Shown piece after piece: positions 25,538-35,000 of a stretch of 64,000 bases of DNA. Below the pieces are notes generated by a model, which saw only the letters and a program-made list of their open reading frames with translations, searched no databases and was not told the DNA's origin. The stretch is taken from positions 1-64,000 of the forward strand of contig NZ_JTGN01000011.1 in the NCBI RefSeq assembly GCF_000797495.1. Direction: 5' to 3'. The position numbers and the translations under genes were made by a program. Each line of letters starts with the position of its first letter. Within the stretch, counting starts at the first letter, position 1. The stretch is from Robinsoniella peoriensis (GTDB lineage: Bacteria > Bacillota > Clostridia > Lachnospirales > Lachnospiraceae).

Positions 25538-26521
25538 TTACGCTTCACCTGATCTGCTAAACTGTATTGCATTTACTAATACTGCACCTAAGATTAAACC
25601 GCCTCTTACAATATACTGGATATATTCACTTACGTTCATAAGGGTCATTCCATTTAATAAGATTCCAAGAAAAATGATACCTACAAAGGTTCCTCTTACC
25701 TTGCCGATTCCTCCATTCATGCTGGCTCCGCCAATGATTACGGATGCAATGACATCCATCTCCCATCCTTTTCCAAAGTTATGTGCCGCTGACATTACCT
25801 GGGATGAACACATTATTCCGCCCAGCGCCGCCAATACCTGTACTCCGACCATTACGAGAATCTTCACTTTTTTTACATTGATGCCTGAAAGTCTTGCTGA
25901 TTCCGGATTCCCGCCAACCGCATATACAGACCTACCAAATGTGGTATAAGACATAATGATATGTACAACAATAAATATGAAAATCAAAATGATTGCCGGT
26001 ACCGGCACAGGACCTATTGATCCGGCTCCTAAAACATTATACCACGCCGGAAGAGACGTTAATGGAAAACCTTTTGACAGAAGCGCTGCAGCTCCGTACA
26101 GGACGTTCATCATCGCCAGTGTAATGATGAATGTAGGTATGTTAAATCTGGTTCTCAAATAGCCATTAAACACCCCTACCAGAGCAGCTATAATAATTGC
26201 CAGAATCATCCCTGCAATAACTCCATATGCCAGCGGCATGATCCCGAGTGCTTCCAGTTTTCCTGCAGTCAGTGCCGTTATAATTCCCGACAGCGCCACC
26301 GTAGATGAAATGGACAGATCTATTTCCCCGCAGATTATAACCATCGTCATTCCAAATGCAATTACACCTTTTAAAGCTGAACTTCTCAGAATTCCAAGTA
26401 AGTTAGAACTGGTAAAAAAGCCTGTCGCTGTGAATGCAATGATGATCGTAATAATTAACAGTACTACTTCCATCACATTGGACTTTAAGATTTTTTTAAT
26501 ATCAACACTTTTTGTTTTCAT
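25538..26521 (-). CDS. Ribose-type sugar ABC transporter permease
   Basis: 327 residues with 8 to 10 membrane segments. The RbsC/BPD_transp_2 signature is present: GEIDLSISSTVALSGIIT, RTRFNIPTFIITLAMMN, and the coupling region GGNPESARLSGINVKKVKI, then GGASMNGGIGKVRGTFVG. It forms the membrane channel for a sugar taken up by the adjoining ATPase and binding protein. It lies 9 bases after the ATPase gene. No defect is seen. The substrate is not predictable from the sequence. Confidence 0.9.
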   Translation of the reverse strand: MKTKSVDIKKILKSNVMEVVLLIITIIIAFTATGFFTSSNLLGILRSSALKGVIAFGMTMVIICGEIDLSISSTVALSGIITALTAGKLEALGIMPLAYGVIAGMILAIIIAALVGVFNGYLRTRFNIPTFIITLAMMNVLYGAAALLSKGFPLTSLPAWYNVLGAGSIGPVPVPAIILIFIFIVVHIIMSYTTFGRSVYAVGGNPESARLSGINVKKVKILVMVGVQVLAALGGIMCSSQVMSAAHNFGKGWEMDVIASVIIGGASMNGGIGKVRGTFVGIIFLGILLNGMTLMNVSEYIQYIVRGGLILGAVLVNAIQFSRSGEA

Positions 26522-26530
26522 ATTGACCTC

Positions 26531-28006
26531 CTAGCCCATACACAACGCATATAATTCTTCCGCAGTCACGTTTTCTGGGTATACTTCATTTATGATTTTT
26601 CCCTCATACATAATTAAAATTCTGTGACAGACCTCCAGTAGTTCTTCCAGTTCTGAAGATACCATAATACTGGATACGCCTTTTCGTGACTGTTCCCAGA
26701 TAATCTGGAAGATCTGCTGTTTTGCATTTACGTCAATTCCTCTGGAGGGCTCATCGAAAAACATAATCTTAGGATTTGTATTCAGCCAGTTTCCCACAAC
26801 AACTTTTTGCTGGTTTCCTCCGGACAGAGACAATACCGGAAGCTGTACATCGGGAACTTTTATCTGTAATCCTTCAATCTGCCTGCTGACATATTCCTTT
26901 TCTTTGTTTCTCTGGATAAATTTGTGTTTGCCAAGATAATCAATGCTGGCTACACACAGATTTCCATAAACGGACATGATCTGAACCAGTCCTTCCTTTT
27001 TCCTGTCTTCCGGAGTTAATGCAAATCCTTTATTTCTCATCTTTACCGGATTTGGATTTTTGATTTCTTCTCCATAAAACTCAATTCTGCCGGAGTCAAA
27101 AGGATCTGCCCCAAAGATTGATTTTAACAGTTCTGTCCTGCCTGCTCCCAACATCCCGGCTATTCCCAGAATTTCATTTTCTTTGACGGAAAAGGATATA
27201 TCGGAAAACACATTCTTTCTTGTTAGTCCCTGGATTTTCAGAATATCTTTTTTTCCCGCTACCAGATCCTGCGGCCTTGTCTTGATTTCTACATTTCCGA
27301 ACATCATCTTTACCAGTTCTTTATGACTGGTATCTTTCATGACTGTTTTTCCGATAAATATACCATCCCGCAGAACGGTACAGGTGTCGGCTATCTGCCA
27401 CAGCTCCTGGAGTCTGTGCGATATGTAAATGATAATGACATCTTTCTCTTTAAGTCTCCGTATCATATCAAATAACAGCGTGATTTCATGATTTGCCAGT
27501 GATGATGTAGGCTCGTCCAACATTAGCACTTTGGGACTCGAGCTCATTGCTTTTACAATTTCAACCATCTGGCACTGCCACAAACTCAGGTTTGCCACCA
27601 TTTCTTTTGGGGATATATCTACTTTTAAATCTTCCAAAACTGCCTGGGCACGCTTATACGTTTCTTTCCAGTCGATAAACTTCCCTTTCATAGGAAGCCT
27701 TCCCATTAAAATATTCTCGGCTACCGAGAGCCCCGGGATCAGACTTAATTCCTGATAAACAGTCGCAATTCCCTTGCTGAAGGCTTCCTGCGGAGAACTG
27801 AGCTTTAGCTTCTCATCATCTAAATAAAAATTTCCCTTTGTGGGTTCTACCGCTCCTGAGAAAACTTTTACTAACGTAGACTTTCCGGATCCGTTTTTAC
27901 CTATAAATGCATGAACCTTTCCGCTTTCAAAAGATACTGTCACATCGTTAAGTGCCACTGTTCCAGGGTAAACCTTTGTTATATTTTCTGCTTTCAAAAC
28001 ACTCAT
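26531..28006 (-). CDS. Ribose-type sugar ABC transporter ATPase (tandem domains)
   Basis: 491 residues from the ATG at 28006 (SD GAGAGGTG; a longer frame to 28075 lacks an SD). Two ATPase domains in tandem, as in RbsA and MglA. The first has Walker A GKNGSGKST, signature LSLWQCQMVEIVKA (variant) and Walker B VLMLDEPTSSL. The second has the degenerate GMLGAGRTELL P-loop and LSGGNQQKVVVGNWL with IMFFDEPSRGIDV. The asymmetry is normal for this subfamily. It works with the permease at 25538 and the lipoprotein at 28079. Confidence 0.92.
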   Translation of the reverse strand: MSVLKAENITKVYPGTVALNDVTVSFESGKVHAFIGKNGSGKSTLVKVFSGAVEPTKGNFYLDDEKLKLSSPQEAFSKGIATVYQELSLIPGLSVAENILMGRLPMKGKFIDWKETYKRAQAVLEDLKVDISPKEMVANLSLWQCQMVEIVKAMSSSPKVLMLDEPTSSLANHEITLLFDMIRRLKEKDVIIIYISHRLQELWQIADTCTVLRDGIFIGKTVMKDTSHKELVKMMFGNVEIKTRPQDLVAGKKDILKIQGLTRKNVFSDISFSVKENEILGIAGMLGAGRTELLKSIFGADPFDSGRIEFYGEEIKNPNPVKMRNKGFALTPEDRKKEGLVQIMSVYGNLCVASIDYLGKHKFIQRNKEKEYVSRQIEGLQIKVPDVQLPVLSLSGGNQQKVVVGNWLNTNPKIMFFDEPSRGIDVNAKQQIFQIIWEQSRKGVSSIMVSSELEELLEVCHRILIMYEGKIINEVYPENVTAEELYALCMG

Positions 28007-28078
28007 GGTTTCACCTCTCATTTTCCAGGGCTGCCATAGAGCATATCTTACAATATGCTCCAACGGCAGCCCCAAAGC

Positions 28079-29236
28079 CTATTTACCTGTCTTCTCAGCC
28101 AGATCTTTTTCAAAAGCCTGTACAGCAGGAATATCATCCCTGGTTAAAACAATACCCGGTACTACAACTTCTTTTCCGTAAGAAGCCTCTTCGCCCATAA
28201 TGGCCTTAATCAAAACCTCCATTGTATTATATCCGATAGTATACGGATCCTGACCCGTAACACACTGCAGAATGTTATCGTCAGACTGAATAAATGCTGC
28301 CTGCTGTTCTGCCGCATCGGTACCAAAGACAACGGTAGTTCCTGCTTTTCCAGCATTTTTCACAGCCATAGTGGCCCCGATTGTGCCTCCGTCATTTGCA
28401 GCCCAGATCATATCAATTCCGCCTTTTGATTCGTTTGCAGTCAGAATATCCCCCACTACCTGGATTGCCGTGTCCTGAAGCCATGCATCCTGATCCGCTA
28501 CAATTTCCACATCCAGTCCTTCTAACTGGTCAACAAATCCGGTTCTTCTAGCCGTGGACTGTTCCGGAAGTAATGATTTGTATTCTACGATGGCAATCTT
28601 GGCTTTTCCGCCCAGTTTTTCTTCAATATATTTTCTTGCTTCTTTTCCCGTTAATTCTCCTAAGTTATAATTATCCGATGTAAACCCGCCGCATACAAAG
28701 GGAGCATCTTTAAGCTGAGTATTTCCTACTGCAATTTCCAGACCTTTTTCATTTGCCATTTTAAGAGTCTGAATGGATGAAGTTTCATTCAGCGGCGAGA
28801 TTGCAATACCGTCAATTCCCTGGGTTACATAGGTATTAATTAATTCTGCCTCTTTTGCCTGGTCGTTATTGGTATTACTAAGCATACAGGTTACTCCATA
28901 ATAATCTGCCGCTGCCTGATACCCCATTTGCATCAGCATCATAAACTGGTCTTCCTGAAATACAACCCCCGCTACTTTAATATCTTTTGGATCTTTCTTT
29001 GCTTCTTTTGCTGCTGACTGGTCTGTTTCTTTTGCCGCTGTTTCAGCTTCATTCGCTTCTGTCCCGTCTGCCTTTGATTCTGTTTTTGTTTCTGTTTTTG
29101 TTTCTGTTTTCGCTTCTGTTTCCTTAACGGATTCCTTTTGAGTTGCTGTGGTTCCAGCTGCCCCGCTTCCACATGCTGCTAATGATAATGTCATCCCCAA
29201 TGCCATCATAACTGCTAATAATTTTTTTACCTTCAT
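28079..29236 (-). CDS. Sugar ABC transporter substrate-binding lipoprotein
   Basis: 385 residues. Signal sequence with lipobox LSLAACGSG (Cys about residue 22) places it on the outer membrane leaflet. Residues 30-80 are a low-complexity Lys/Glu/Thr linker with repeated ETKTETKTESK units. From residue 85 it is a type-I periplasmic-binding fold: KVAGVVFQEDQFMMLMQMGYQ, NTNNDQAKEAELINTYV, GIDGIAISP, IWAANDGGTIGA. This is the RbsB/XylF class that binds pentoses, hexoses, polyols or autoinducer-2. It is first of the three transporter genes, 25 bases after the UroD-like gene. Confidence 0.9.
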   Translation of the reverse strand: MKVKKLLAVMMALGMTLSLAACGSGAAGTTATQKESVKETEAKTETKTETKTESKADGTEANEAETAAKETDQSAAKEAKKDPKDIKVAGVVFQEDQFMMLMQMGYQAAADYYGVTCMLSNTNNDQAKEAELINTYVTQGIDGIAISPLNETSSIQTLKMANEKGLEIAVGNTQLKDAPFVCGGFTSDNYNLGELTGKEARKYIEEKLGGKAKIAIVEYKSLLPEQSTARRTGFVDQLEGLDVEIVADQDAWLQDTAIQVVGDILTANESKGGIDMIWAANDGGTIGATMAVKNAGKAGTTVVFGTDAAEQQAAFIQSDDNILQCVTGQDPYTIGYNTMEVLIKAIMGEEASYGKEVVVPGIVLTRDDIPAVQAFEKDLAEKTGK

Positions 29237-29261
29237 CCCGTATTCCTCCGCAATTTAATTT

Positions 29262-30488
29262 TTAATTGAATACATTTCCGTGTTCTTTCCGGTATTCCTG
29301 TGCCGCATCATATATTGCAAGTATTTTTTCAGGCGGTACATTTGCCTGCAGATTGTGCACCTGGTTAAAAACGTAGCCGTTCTTTCTTGAAAATATCTGT
29401 ATTAACTTTTTCACTTCTGCCTGTATCTCTTCCACCGTTCCATAATTACACGTTACCTGGGTATTCGCTCCTCCGCCCCAAAATACCAGATCGTCGCCAA
29501 ACCGGTCCACCAGAGTCTCGGGATCCATTCCTTTTGCCGCAATCTGAATAGGATTGAGTATCTGCACACCGGCATCGATTAAGTCCGGTATCAATTCTAA
29601 AATTGCACCGCAGCTATGTAGAAATACCTTAACTTCAGGATAATTCTCTCTGATATAACTAAATATTTTCTTGTGATAAGGTTTAATCATTTCCCTATAA
29701 ACTTCTTTAGAAATCAAAGTGGACTCCTGTGAACCGAGATCATCCCCAAACTGTATGATCTGAATATATTTATGAACTCTGGGCATGAGTTTCTTCAGGC
29801 TCTCAATGTAAGAGTCAGATAACCTCTCTAAGTAGGTATGTACTAATTCCGGTTCTGCTAAGAGATTCATAAAGAAATTTTCAAATCCAAAATCTGTTTC
29901 TCCGGCCTCTAAGATATTTCCTCCGAATTCCATTAAAACGGCTCTGTCCGTATTCTCGAAAGCTTCTTTTGCCTTTTGTTCCATATAGCAGATCTCTTCT
30001 TCCGTGATGACTGGAAATGTATAATTTTCCAAATCTTCTACATCTTCAGCAGACTCTAACGGATGACAGGTCTGATCGAAATAAAATCCTTCTCTTGGCA
30101 TTTTTGCCAATACTTTTCCTTCCCTTTGTATCGTTAGTTCTCCGTTTTCCATTGGTATCGGATGATAGTCTTCCGGTACCATACATTTGATCCCCCTTCC
30201 ATTATCTCCTTCTTTCCACCTGTCAATTTTCACCCCAAATGCTGAAGCCAGGCGGTGTACCTGAACCACATCTGCTCCCAGCCTGTCCAGGATCTCTTTC
30301 TCCGGTTCCGCCAACTGTTGAAAGACATCATATAATTTTGTAGTGGTTGTATCCAGGCCCAGATGCTCTTTTAGACTTTGATATGCCCATATACTGATAC
30401 CGGTAGATCTCATGGCACCAAAATCAATTGGAATAACATCTGCTTTTTGGTGGTTCAGTGCCGCTATTATTCTTTCCCGCGAATTCAT
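29262..30488 (-). CDS. Uroporphyrinogen-decarboxylase-like (MtaA/MtbA-superfamily) protein
   Basis: 408 residues from the ATG at 30488 (SD GGGAGG 7 bases upstream). The fold is that of URO-D and of the zinc-dependent methylcobamide methyltransferases: MNSRERIIAALNHQKAD, IDFGAMRSTGIS, FGDDLGSQESTLIS, KVFLHSCGAILELIPDLID and NPIQIAAKGMDPETL. The His-x-Cys of FLHSCG corresponds to zinc ligands of the methyltransferase branch, and a further Cys occurs in NTQVTCNYG. True HemE signatures (PVWxMRQAGR) are absent, so it is not the haem enzyme. It is the first gene of the sugar-transport operon. A role in methyl transfer from a methylated sugar is a hypothesis only. Confidence 0.75.
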   Translation of the reverse strand: MNSRERIIAALNHQKADVIPIDFGAMRSTGISIWAYQSLKEHLGLDTTTTKLYDVFQQLAEPEKEILDRLGADVVQVHRLASAFGVKIDRWKEGDNGRGIKCMVPEDYHPIPMENGELTIQREGKVLAKMPREGFYFDQTCHPLESAEDVEDLENYTFPVITEEEICYMEQKAKEAFENTDRAVLMEFGGNILEAGETDFGFENFFMNLLAEPELVHTYLERLSDSYIESLKKLMPRVHKYIQIIQFGDDLGSQESTLISKEVYREMIKPYHKKIFSYIRENYPEVKVFLHSCGAILELIPDLIDAGVQILNPIQIAAKGMDPETLVDRFGDDLVFWGGGANTQVTCNYGTVEEIQAEVKKLIQIFSRKNGYVFNQVHNLQANVPPEKILAIYDAAQEYRKEHGNVFN

Positions 30489-30790
30489 TATTTTAACCTC
30501 CCTGCTTTTTCTTAATAGTATCACCGTTGTACTAATTAATCAAGTCATTTTTCTTTTATGTAATCATTTTGTATGTATTTTACAATATTATAAATCATAT
30601 TATATGCAATTATCACAAATATAATTTGATGATAATATATTGATTTTACATATATTCGAATATCTGTTAAACTCATTTTATATTAAAACAATTTTTATAG
30701 ATTATGATTATTGTGAAATTTGAAAAGATTGAGGATAAACTGATGAAATTCACCATGCTTCATTGTGAATTCTATCTTTATGGACTACGA

Positions 30791-30943
30791 GAGCGTGTTT
30801 TAAAATTTCTTTCTGACAGCTGCGCTCACACTTTGCGGGAGATTCGTTCCAAAGGAAGAGCTCATAGGCGGGCTATTGAATTTGAAGCTAATATACCGGG
30901 AAGTGGGGCGTAGAAATGACAGGAATGAATTTTAAAACAGGCA
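30791..30943. repeat. Second inverted-repeat element (MITE-like)
   Basis: About 150 bases in the 550-base gap between the UroD-like and ROK genes. The first 28 bases (GAGCGTGTTTTAAAATT onward) match the reverse complement of the last 28 (ending AATTTTAAAACAGGCAC) at most positions. The interior is GC-richer than the flanks. It has no transposase. A frame at 30704-30913 runs through it but has no family. No relation to family 1 is visible. The remaining gap holds AT-rich divergent promoter DNA. Confidence 0.6.
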
Positions 30944-31038
30944 CTAATAAAAGGTATATACTGATTTACATCTTTCAGTTATAATTAGATTTATATAAAT
31001 TGATTATGACCATATTAATTTTTAAGAAGGAGAATTTT

Positions 31039-32256
31039 ATGGATACCATAGGATCTAATGCACAAGATTTGAAAGCAAGTAACCGTATGTTGGTTTTAAA
31101 AATAATAGCGACTCATTATGGACTCTCCAGAACCCAGCTTGCTTCTATCACTGGACTGTCTAAAATGTCCATCAGCAATATCGTATCGGAATTAATCTCT
31201 TCAGATTATATATCAGAATTTGAAAATCAAAAAGAGGCTACCTCTTCCGGCCGAAAACCTCTTTCCCTGAAGCTGTCCGAGCATTCCCCCTGTATCTGCG
31301 GAATGCTGATCGAGCGGGATTTTCTTCAGATCGCACTGGGGGATTTAAGCGGAACCCTTATCCTGCCTCCTGTTAATGTCCCTCTGGACAGTAATGTCCT
31401 TAGCAGCGATGAGGTTATCCAATATCTCTATCAGGCATTTGTAACGTTAAAAGACAGTACCAGTCGCAATATCATTGCTATTGGCATCTCCTCTATCGGC
31501 CCTCTGGATAGTAAAAATGGCTTAATTCTAAGACCGCCGTTTTTTCACAATATTGAGATTATGCCGATTATCTCTGAGATGACTAAATTAACAGAGATCC
31601 CGACTTATCTGATGAATGAATCCAATGCAGGTGCCCTGGCTGAAAAATTATATGGAGATGCCTCCTCCGTTGCCAATTTTTTATACCTGCATATTACCAA
31701 TGGAATTGGGGCGGGAGTTGTTCTGGACAATAAATTATATGATGGAGAATTTGGGCAGAATGGCGGGCTTGGACATACTTCCATTAACTTTGCAGGCCCC
31801 AGATGTGAATGCGGAAATGCCGGCTGCTTAGAGCTTTATGCTAATATAAAGCAGCTTCGTTATCGAATACAGGAGTTAAAATACTTATATCCCGGATCTC
31901 CCCTTACACCTTTAAGTGCTCCCTCCTGGATACAAATACTGGATGCAGCGAACACGAAAGATACACTTGCCATCCTGGCATTAGATCAATTCAGCACCTA
32001 CATTGCCCAGGCAATCACCAATACTTTGAATATTTTAGATCTTTCTACCATTATCATCGACTATCCGTTTAACGTACCCGGCAGTATAATGGAAGACCTG
32101 TTAGCACAAAAGCTTGCTATTTTAAGACCCCAGCCTTTTTATCACAGCATAAAGGTACAAAAATCAACCTTTATTGGAAAAGCGTCTCTGATTGGGTCTA
32201 TCTCAATCGTAGCAGATAAAATTTTTCATTTTGAACTGCCTCTCTGCTTTTCCTAG
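31039..32256 (+). CDS. ROK-family transcriptional regulator
   Basis: 405 residues from the ATG at 31039 (SD AAGGAG 6 bases upstream, preferred to the ATG at 31000). N-terminal winged helix (YGLSRTQLASITGLSKMSIS, residues 30-55) followed by the ROK kinase-like domain with GIGAGVVLDNKLYDG, GGLGHTSIN and the zinc motif RCECGNAGCLE (about residue 258). The sugar-phosphorylating Asp region (IGISSIGPLD) is degenerate, as in NagC/XylR-like repressors. It is divergent from the sugar ABC operon and its probable repressor. The TAG stop coincides with the end of palindromic repeat copy 3. Confidence 0.88.
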   Translation: MDTIGSNAQDLKASNRMLVLKIIATHYGLSRTQLASITGLSKMSISNIVSELISSDYISEFENQKEATSSGRKPLSLKLSEHSPCICGMLIERDFLQIALGDLSGTLILPPVNVPLDSNVLSSDEVIQYLYQAFVTLKDSTSRNIIAIGISSIGPLDSKNGLILRPPFFHNIEIMPIISEMTKLTEIPTYLMNESNAGALAEKLYGDASSVANFLYLHITNGIGAGVVLDNKLYDGEFGQNGGLGHTSINFAGPRCECGNAGCLELYANIKQLRYRIQELKYLYPGSPLTPLSAPSWIQILDAANTKDTLAILALDQFSTYIAQAITNTLNILDLSTIIIDYPFNVPGSIMEDLLAQKLAILRPQPFYHSIKVQKSTFIGKASLIGSISIVADKIFHFELPLCFS

Positions 32257-32345
32257 TACTACAGCGAACAGATTCATCTTAAATTGGGGGTTAGCTGATT
32301 ATGACGCTTTATAAATGATAGGTAGTGTACAGAAAGATGGGGGTG
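32254..32345. repeat. Family 1 palindromic repeat, copy 3 (left half only)
   Basis: Directly from the ROK stop codon the sequence reads TAGTACTACAGCGAACAG, matching the outer end of copy 4 (55096 onward) and, in reverse complement, of copy 1 (TAGTACTGCTGCG at 675-663). GACGCTTTATAAATGATAGG and GGTAGTGTACAGAAAGATGG then match the left arm of copy 2. No matching right arm follows, so this is a truncated copy. Confidence 0.75.
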
Positions 32346-32496
32346 GCAGGCTGTTCTTTATTGGATGCTGCGCAGTATGTTTCGGCTGTTTGCGTAAAAG
32401 AAGATGAAAGTTTGCTCCTTTTTCTGGTTACAGAATGAAAAACAAATTCCGTTCTCAAGTTACCTTCCCCTTTCGGCAGCATGATCATCTAACCCA
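32346..32496. other. Unassigned sequence after truncated repeat
   Basis: About 150 bases following copy 3 without an open frame or a match to the rest of the repeat family. It may be the residue of an insertion or deletion that removed the right half of the repeat. Confidence 0.3.
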
Positions 32497-32536
32497 TTAA
32501 AAAACTGCCGGTTTTATATATTCCGGCAGTTCTTTC
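32497..32536. terminator. Bidirectional terminator between the ROK gene and the cob operon
   Basis: AACTGCCGG (32503-32511) pairs with CCGGCAGTT (32523-32531). On the minus strand TTTTTTAA follows, ending the cbiD-cbiC operon. On the plus strand CTTTCCTTTT follows, weaker, after the ROK gene. Confidence 0.82.
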
Positions 32537-32616
32537 CTTTTCTATCTAAATTTGACCTTTTCCAACTTATTCTATCCTATTATGACTTATTCTTTCTCAT
32601 GCCGGCATAAGCATTG

Positions 32617-33258
32617 TTAATCCCGGTTATCATCAATCATGTACAACAGCGCATTACAGATACAGGCTGCTATATTGCTTCCGCCTTTTCTTCCCCGGGC
32701 AACAATATAAGGGACTTCTGTCTGCATAATCAATTCTTTGGACTGTACTACATTGACAAATCCAACCGGAACACCGATGATTAATTCGGGATCTAACTTT
32801 TTCTCTTCGATCAGTTCATAGATCCGTACTAATGCCGTAGGTGCATTTCCAATGGCAAAGATCAGCTTTTTTCCCATTGCAGCTGCTTTGTCCATGCTTG
32901 CGGTGGCCCTGGTACTTCCGTTATCTCTGGCAGTCTGTGCCACATCTTCATCCGCCATAAAGCAGTATACCTCTCCGCCATATTTAGACAGGGCCTTTTT
33001 ATTAATGCCTGCTTTTACCATCTGGGTATCGGTTACGATACATGCACCCTCTTTAATAGCCTCAATTGCCTTGGTAACTGCCTCTGTACTGAAACACAGA
33101 TTGTCGGCATATTCAAAATCTGCACTGGTATGGATGCAGCGTTTGATGATCAGCTCCTGTTCTTTAGGAAGCTGTCTTGTTCCCAGCTCTTCTGTAATTA
33201 TCTCAAAACTTCTTTTTTCTATATCCCTGGGTTTTACATTTTCTAATTCTACTTTCAT
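32617..33258 (-). CDS. cbiC: Cobalt-precorrin-8 methylmutase
   Basis: 213 residues. CbiC moves the methyl group from C11 to C12, giving cobyrinate. Typical features: RSFEIITEEL, the catalytic His in IKRCIHTSADFEYA (about residue 45), DTQMVKAGI, GNAPTAL and PVGFVNVVQSKE. It is the last gene of the cobalamin operon, 82 bases after cbiP and followed by the bidirectional terminator. The start ATG at 33258 has GGAGGACATC upstream. Confidence 0.94.
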   Translation of the reverse strand: MKVELENVKPRDIEKRSFEIITEELGTRQLPKEQELIIKRCIHTSADFEYADNLCFSTEAVTKAIEAIKEGACIVTDTQMVKAGINKKALSKYGGEVYCFMADEDVAQTARDNGSTRATASMDKAAAMGKKLIFAIGNAPTALVRIYELIEEKKLDPELIIGVPVGFVNVVQSKELIMQTEVPYIVARGRKGGSNIAACICNALLYMIDDNRD

Positions 33259-33339
33259 GATGTCCTCCCATTACGCGGTCTGCGGTTTTCCAACGAGTTT
33301 CATGCTTAAATGTCTGCTGATACAGGCGATCAAAAATAT

Positions 33340-34851
33340 TTAAATACCTGCTTCTAAAATGCGGTATATTTCCTTCATATCAAAATGCTTTCTCAGTTCG
33401 GAAGCCAGAATATCATACTGGGTCTCTTTAAATTCCTGGAAGTCTACACTGGTAATCTCTGTTGCATCAATACCTTTCATTCTTCCAAGAGACATAATTA
33501 CTTCCTTAGCAACCTCTTCTTTATCGAATATGCCGTGTACATAGGAGCCATATACATGATCTCTGTACGCTCCGTCCGGTTTCTCCTTTGAATGGGTTAC
33601 TCCATCGGATATGGATGTTAAAGGTACACAGCCTTCTTTTAAAGTACTGCTTCCCATATGAATCTCATAGCCTTCCAGTCTTACACCGGACAGGCTGCTT
33701 AGTGCTCCGTCTATCTCGCCAAAGGTACCGGATACCCTGGTTCTTGTCTTTTCTTTTTCAAATACAGTATCCATAGGCAAAAGTCCCATACCTTTGATCT
33801 CTCCGCCTGCTTCTACTCCACTTGGATCTGACAGCGTCTCACCCAACATCTGGTATCCGCCGCAGACCCCAAAAATAATCTTTCCTGCAGCTGCCTGCTT
33901 AAGCACCGCTGCCTCCAGACCATTCTGACGCATCCACAGCAGATCTTCCATGGTATTTTTAGTGCCCGGTAAGATAATCATATCCGGATTCTTCAGCTCG
34001 GAAACTGAATGTACATAGCGCAGCGAAACACCCTCCATGCTTTCGAACGGATTAAAATCTGTAAAATTGGATATTCTCGGCAAGCGGATCACTGCTATGT
34101 CAATTAATCCGACTTCCTGATTACCGGAGAAACGCTCCGTCAGGCTGTCTTCATCTTCCACTTCAATCTGCAGATAGGGCGCTACTCCTACTACAGGAAT
34201 ACCTGCCCTTTCTTCCAGCATTGCAACTCCCGGTTCCAGAATTGTCTTGTCTCCCCGGAATTTATTGATAATCAGGCCCTTTATCATTGCCTTTTCATCT
34301 TCTTCCAAAAGCATCACTGTACCAACCAGCTGTGCAAATACACCACCTCTGTCAATATCTCCTACAAGAAGAACAGGCGCTTTTGCCATTTTCGCCATGC
34401 CCATATTTACAATATCTTCCTGCTTCAGATTAATTTCAGCAGGACTTCCTGCACCTTCGATTACAATAATATCGTAATCTGCTTCCAGTTTATGATATGC
34501 GCGCAGCACATCCGGAACCAGATTCTTTTTATATGCAAAATACTCTCTTGCGCTCATATTCCCCACAACTTCCCCATTTACAATCACCTGAGAACCAATA
34601 TCGTTTGTGGGTTTTAAGAGAATGGGATTCATGTATACAGATGGCTTGATACCGGCAGCTTCTGCCTGCATCACCTGGGCACGGCCCATCTCAAGGCCTT
34701 CCTCCGTTATAAATGAATTTAAAGCCATATTTTGTGATTTAAAAGGTGCTACTTTGTATCCATCCTGCTTAAAAATTCTGCAAAGCCCCGCCGCTAACAG
34801 ACTCTTACCTGCATTAGACATGGTCCCTTGCACCATAATTGCTTTTGCCAT
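33340..34851 (-). CDS. cbiP: Adenosylcobyric acid synthase (amidates b, d, e, g side chains)
   Basis: 503 residues from ATG 34851 ([17 protein letters not shown], the usual N-terminus). An ATG four codons upstream and a GTG at 34920 in the same frame are possible alternatives. The GTG has the stronger SD (AAAGGA) but would add a hydrophobic 23-residue extension. N-terminal DTB-synthase-like domain with [11 protein letters not shown]-loop; C-terminal glutamine amidotransferase with [11 protein letters not shown] (nucleophile Cys, about residue 335) and YVHGIF. It lies behind the structured leader at 34865-34999. Confidence 0.94.
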   Translation of the reverse strand: MAKAIMVQGTMSNAGKSLLAAGLCRIFKQDGYKVAPFKSQNMALNSFITEEGLEMGRAQVMQAEAAGIKPSVYMNPILLKPTNDIGSQVIVNGEVVGNMSAREYFAYKKNLVPDVLRAYHKLEADYDIIVIEGAGSPAEINLKQEDIVNMGMAKMAKAPVLLVGDIDRGGVFAQLVGTVMLLEEDEKAMIKGLIINKFRGDKTILEPGVAMLEERAGIPVVGVAPYLQIEVEDEDSLTERFSGNQEVGLIDIAVIRLPRISNFTDFNPFESMEGVSLRYVHSVSELKNPDMIILPGTKNTMEDLLWMRQNGLEAAVLKQAAAGKIIFGVCGGYQMLGETLSDPSGVEAGGEIKGMGLLPMDTVFEKEKTRTRVSGTFGEIDGALSSLSGVRLEGYEIHMGSSTLKEGCVPLTSISDGVTHSKEKPDGAYRDHVYGSYVHGIFDKEEVAKEVIMSLGRMKGIDATEITSVDFQEFKETQYDILASELRKHFDMKEIYRILEAGI

Positions 34852-34864
34852 ATTTATACCCATT

Positions 34865-34999
34865 GCATATTGCAGTCCTGCCTGCAATACTGCCACAATA
34901 AAACAGGTTGAAAGAATCACACTGTGGCTTCCTTTCTATATCATAATTTTCTTTCAACCTTAACCTCCCGCATATCGCAGATCCAGCCTGCAATACTGC
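34865..34999 (-). ncRNA. Structured leader between cobD and cbiP, shared with the glpA-like gene
   Basis: Read on the minus strand: a hairpin (34999-34970); arm GGTTGAAAGAA (34959-34949); a purine-rich SD-like stretch ATAGAAAGGAAGCCACAG (34939-34922); the complementary arm TTCTTTCAACC (34916-34906); TGTGGC (34897-34892), which can pair with GCCACA in the loop; and a second hairpin (34893-34882 with 34875-34865). The order of the two helices is that of an H-type pseudoknot. A diverged copy lies at 50332-50421 with compensatory changes. It may regulate cbiP translation; the ligand, if any, is unknown. Confidence 0.55.
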
Positions 35000-35000
35000 A

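Noticed and set aside
29262-30488. Annotation as HemE uroporphyrinogen decarboxylase
   Set aside because: The HemE signature near the N-terminus is missing and the HxC motif fits the methyltransferase branch; the context is sugar transport.
30704-30913. 69-codon plus-strand frame before the ROK gene
   Set aside because: It runs through the inverted-repeat element and lacks an SD and family resemblance.
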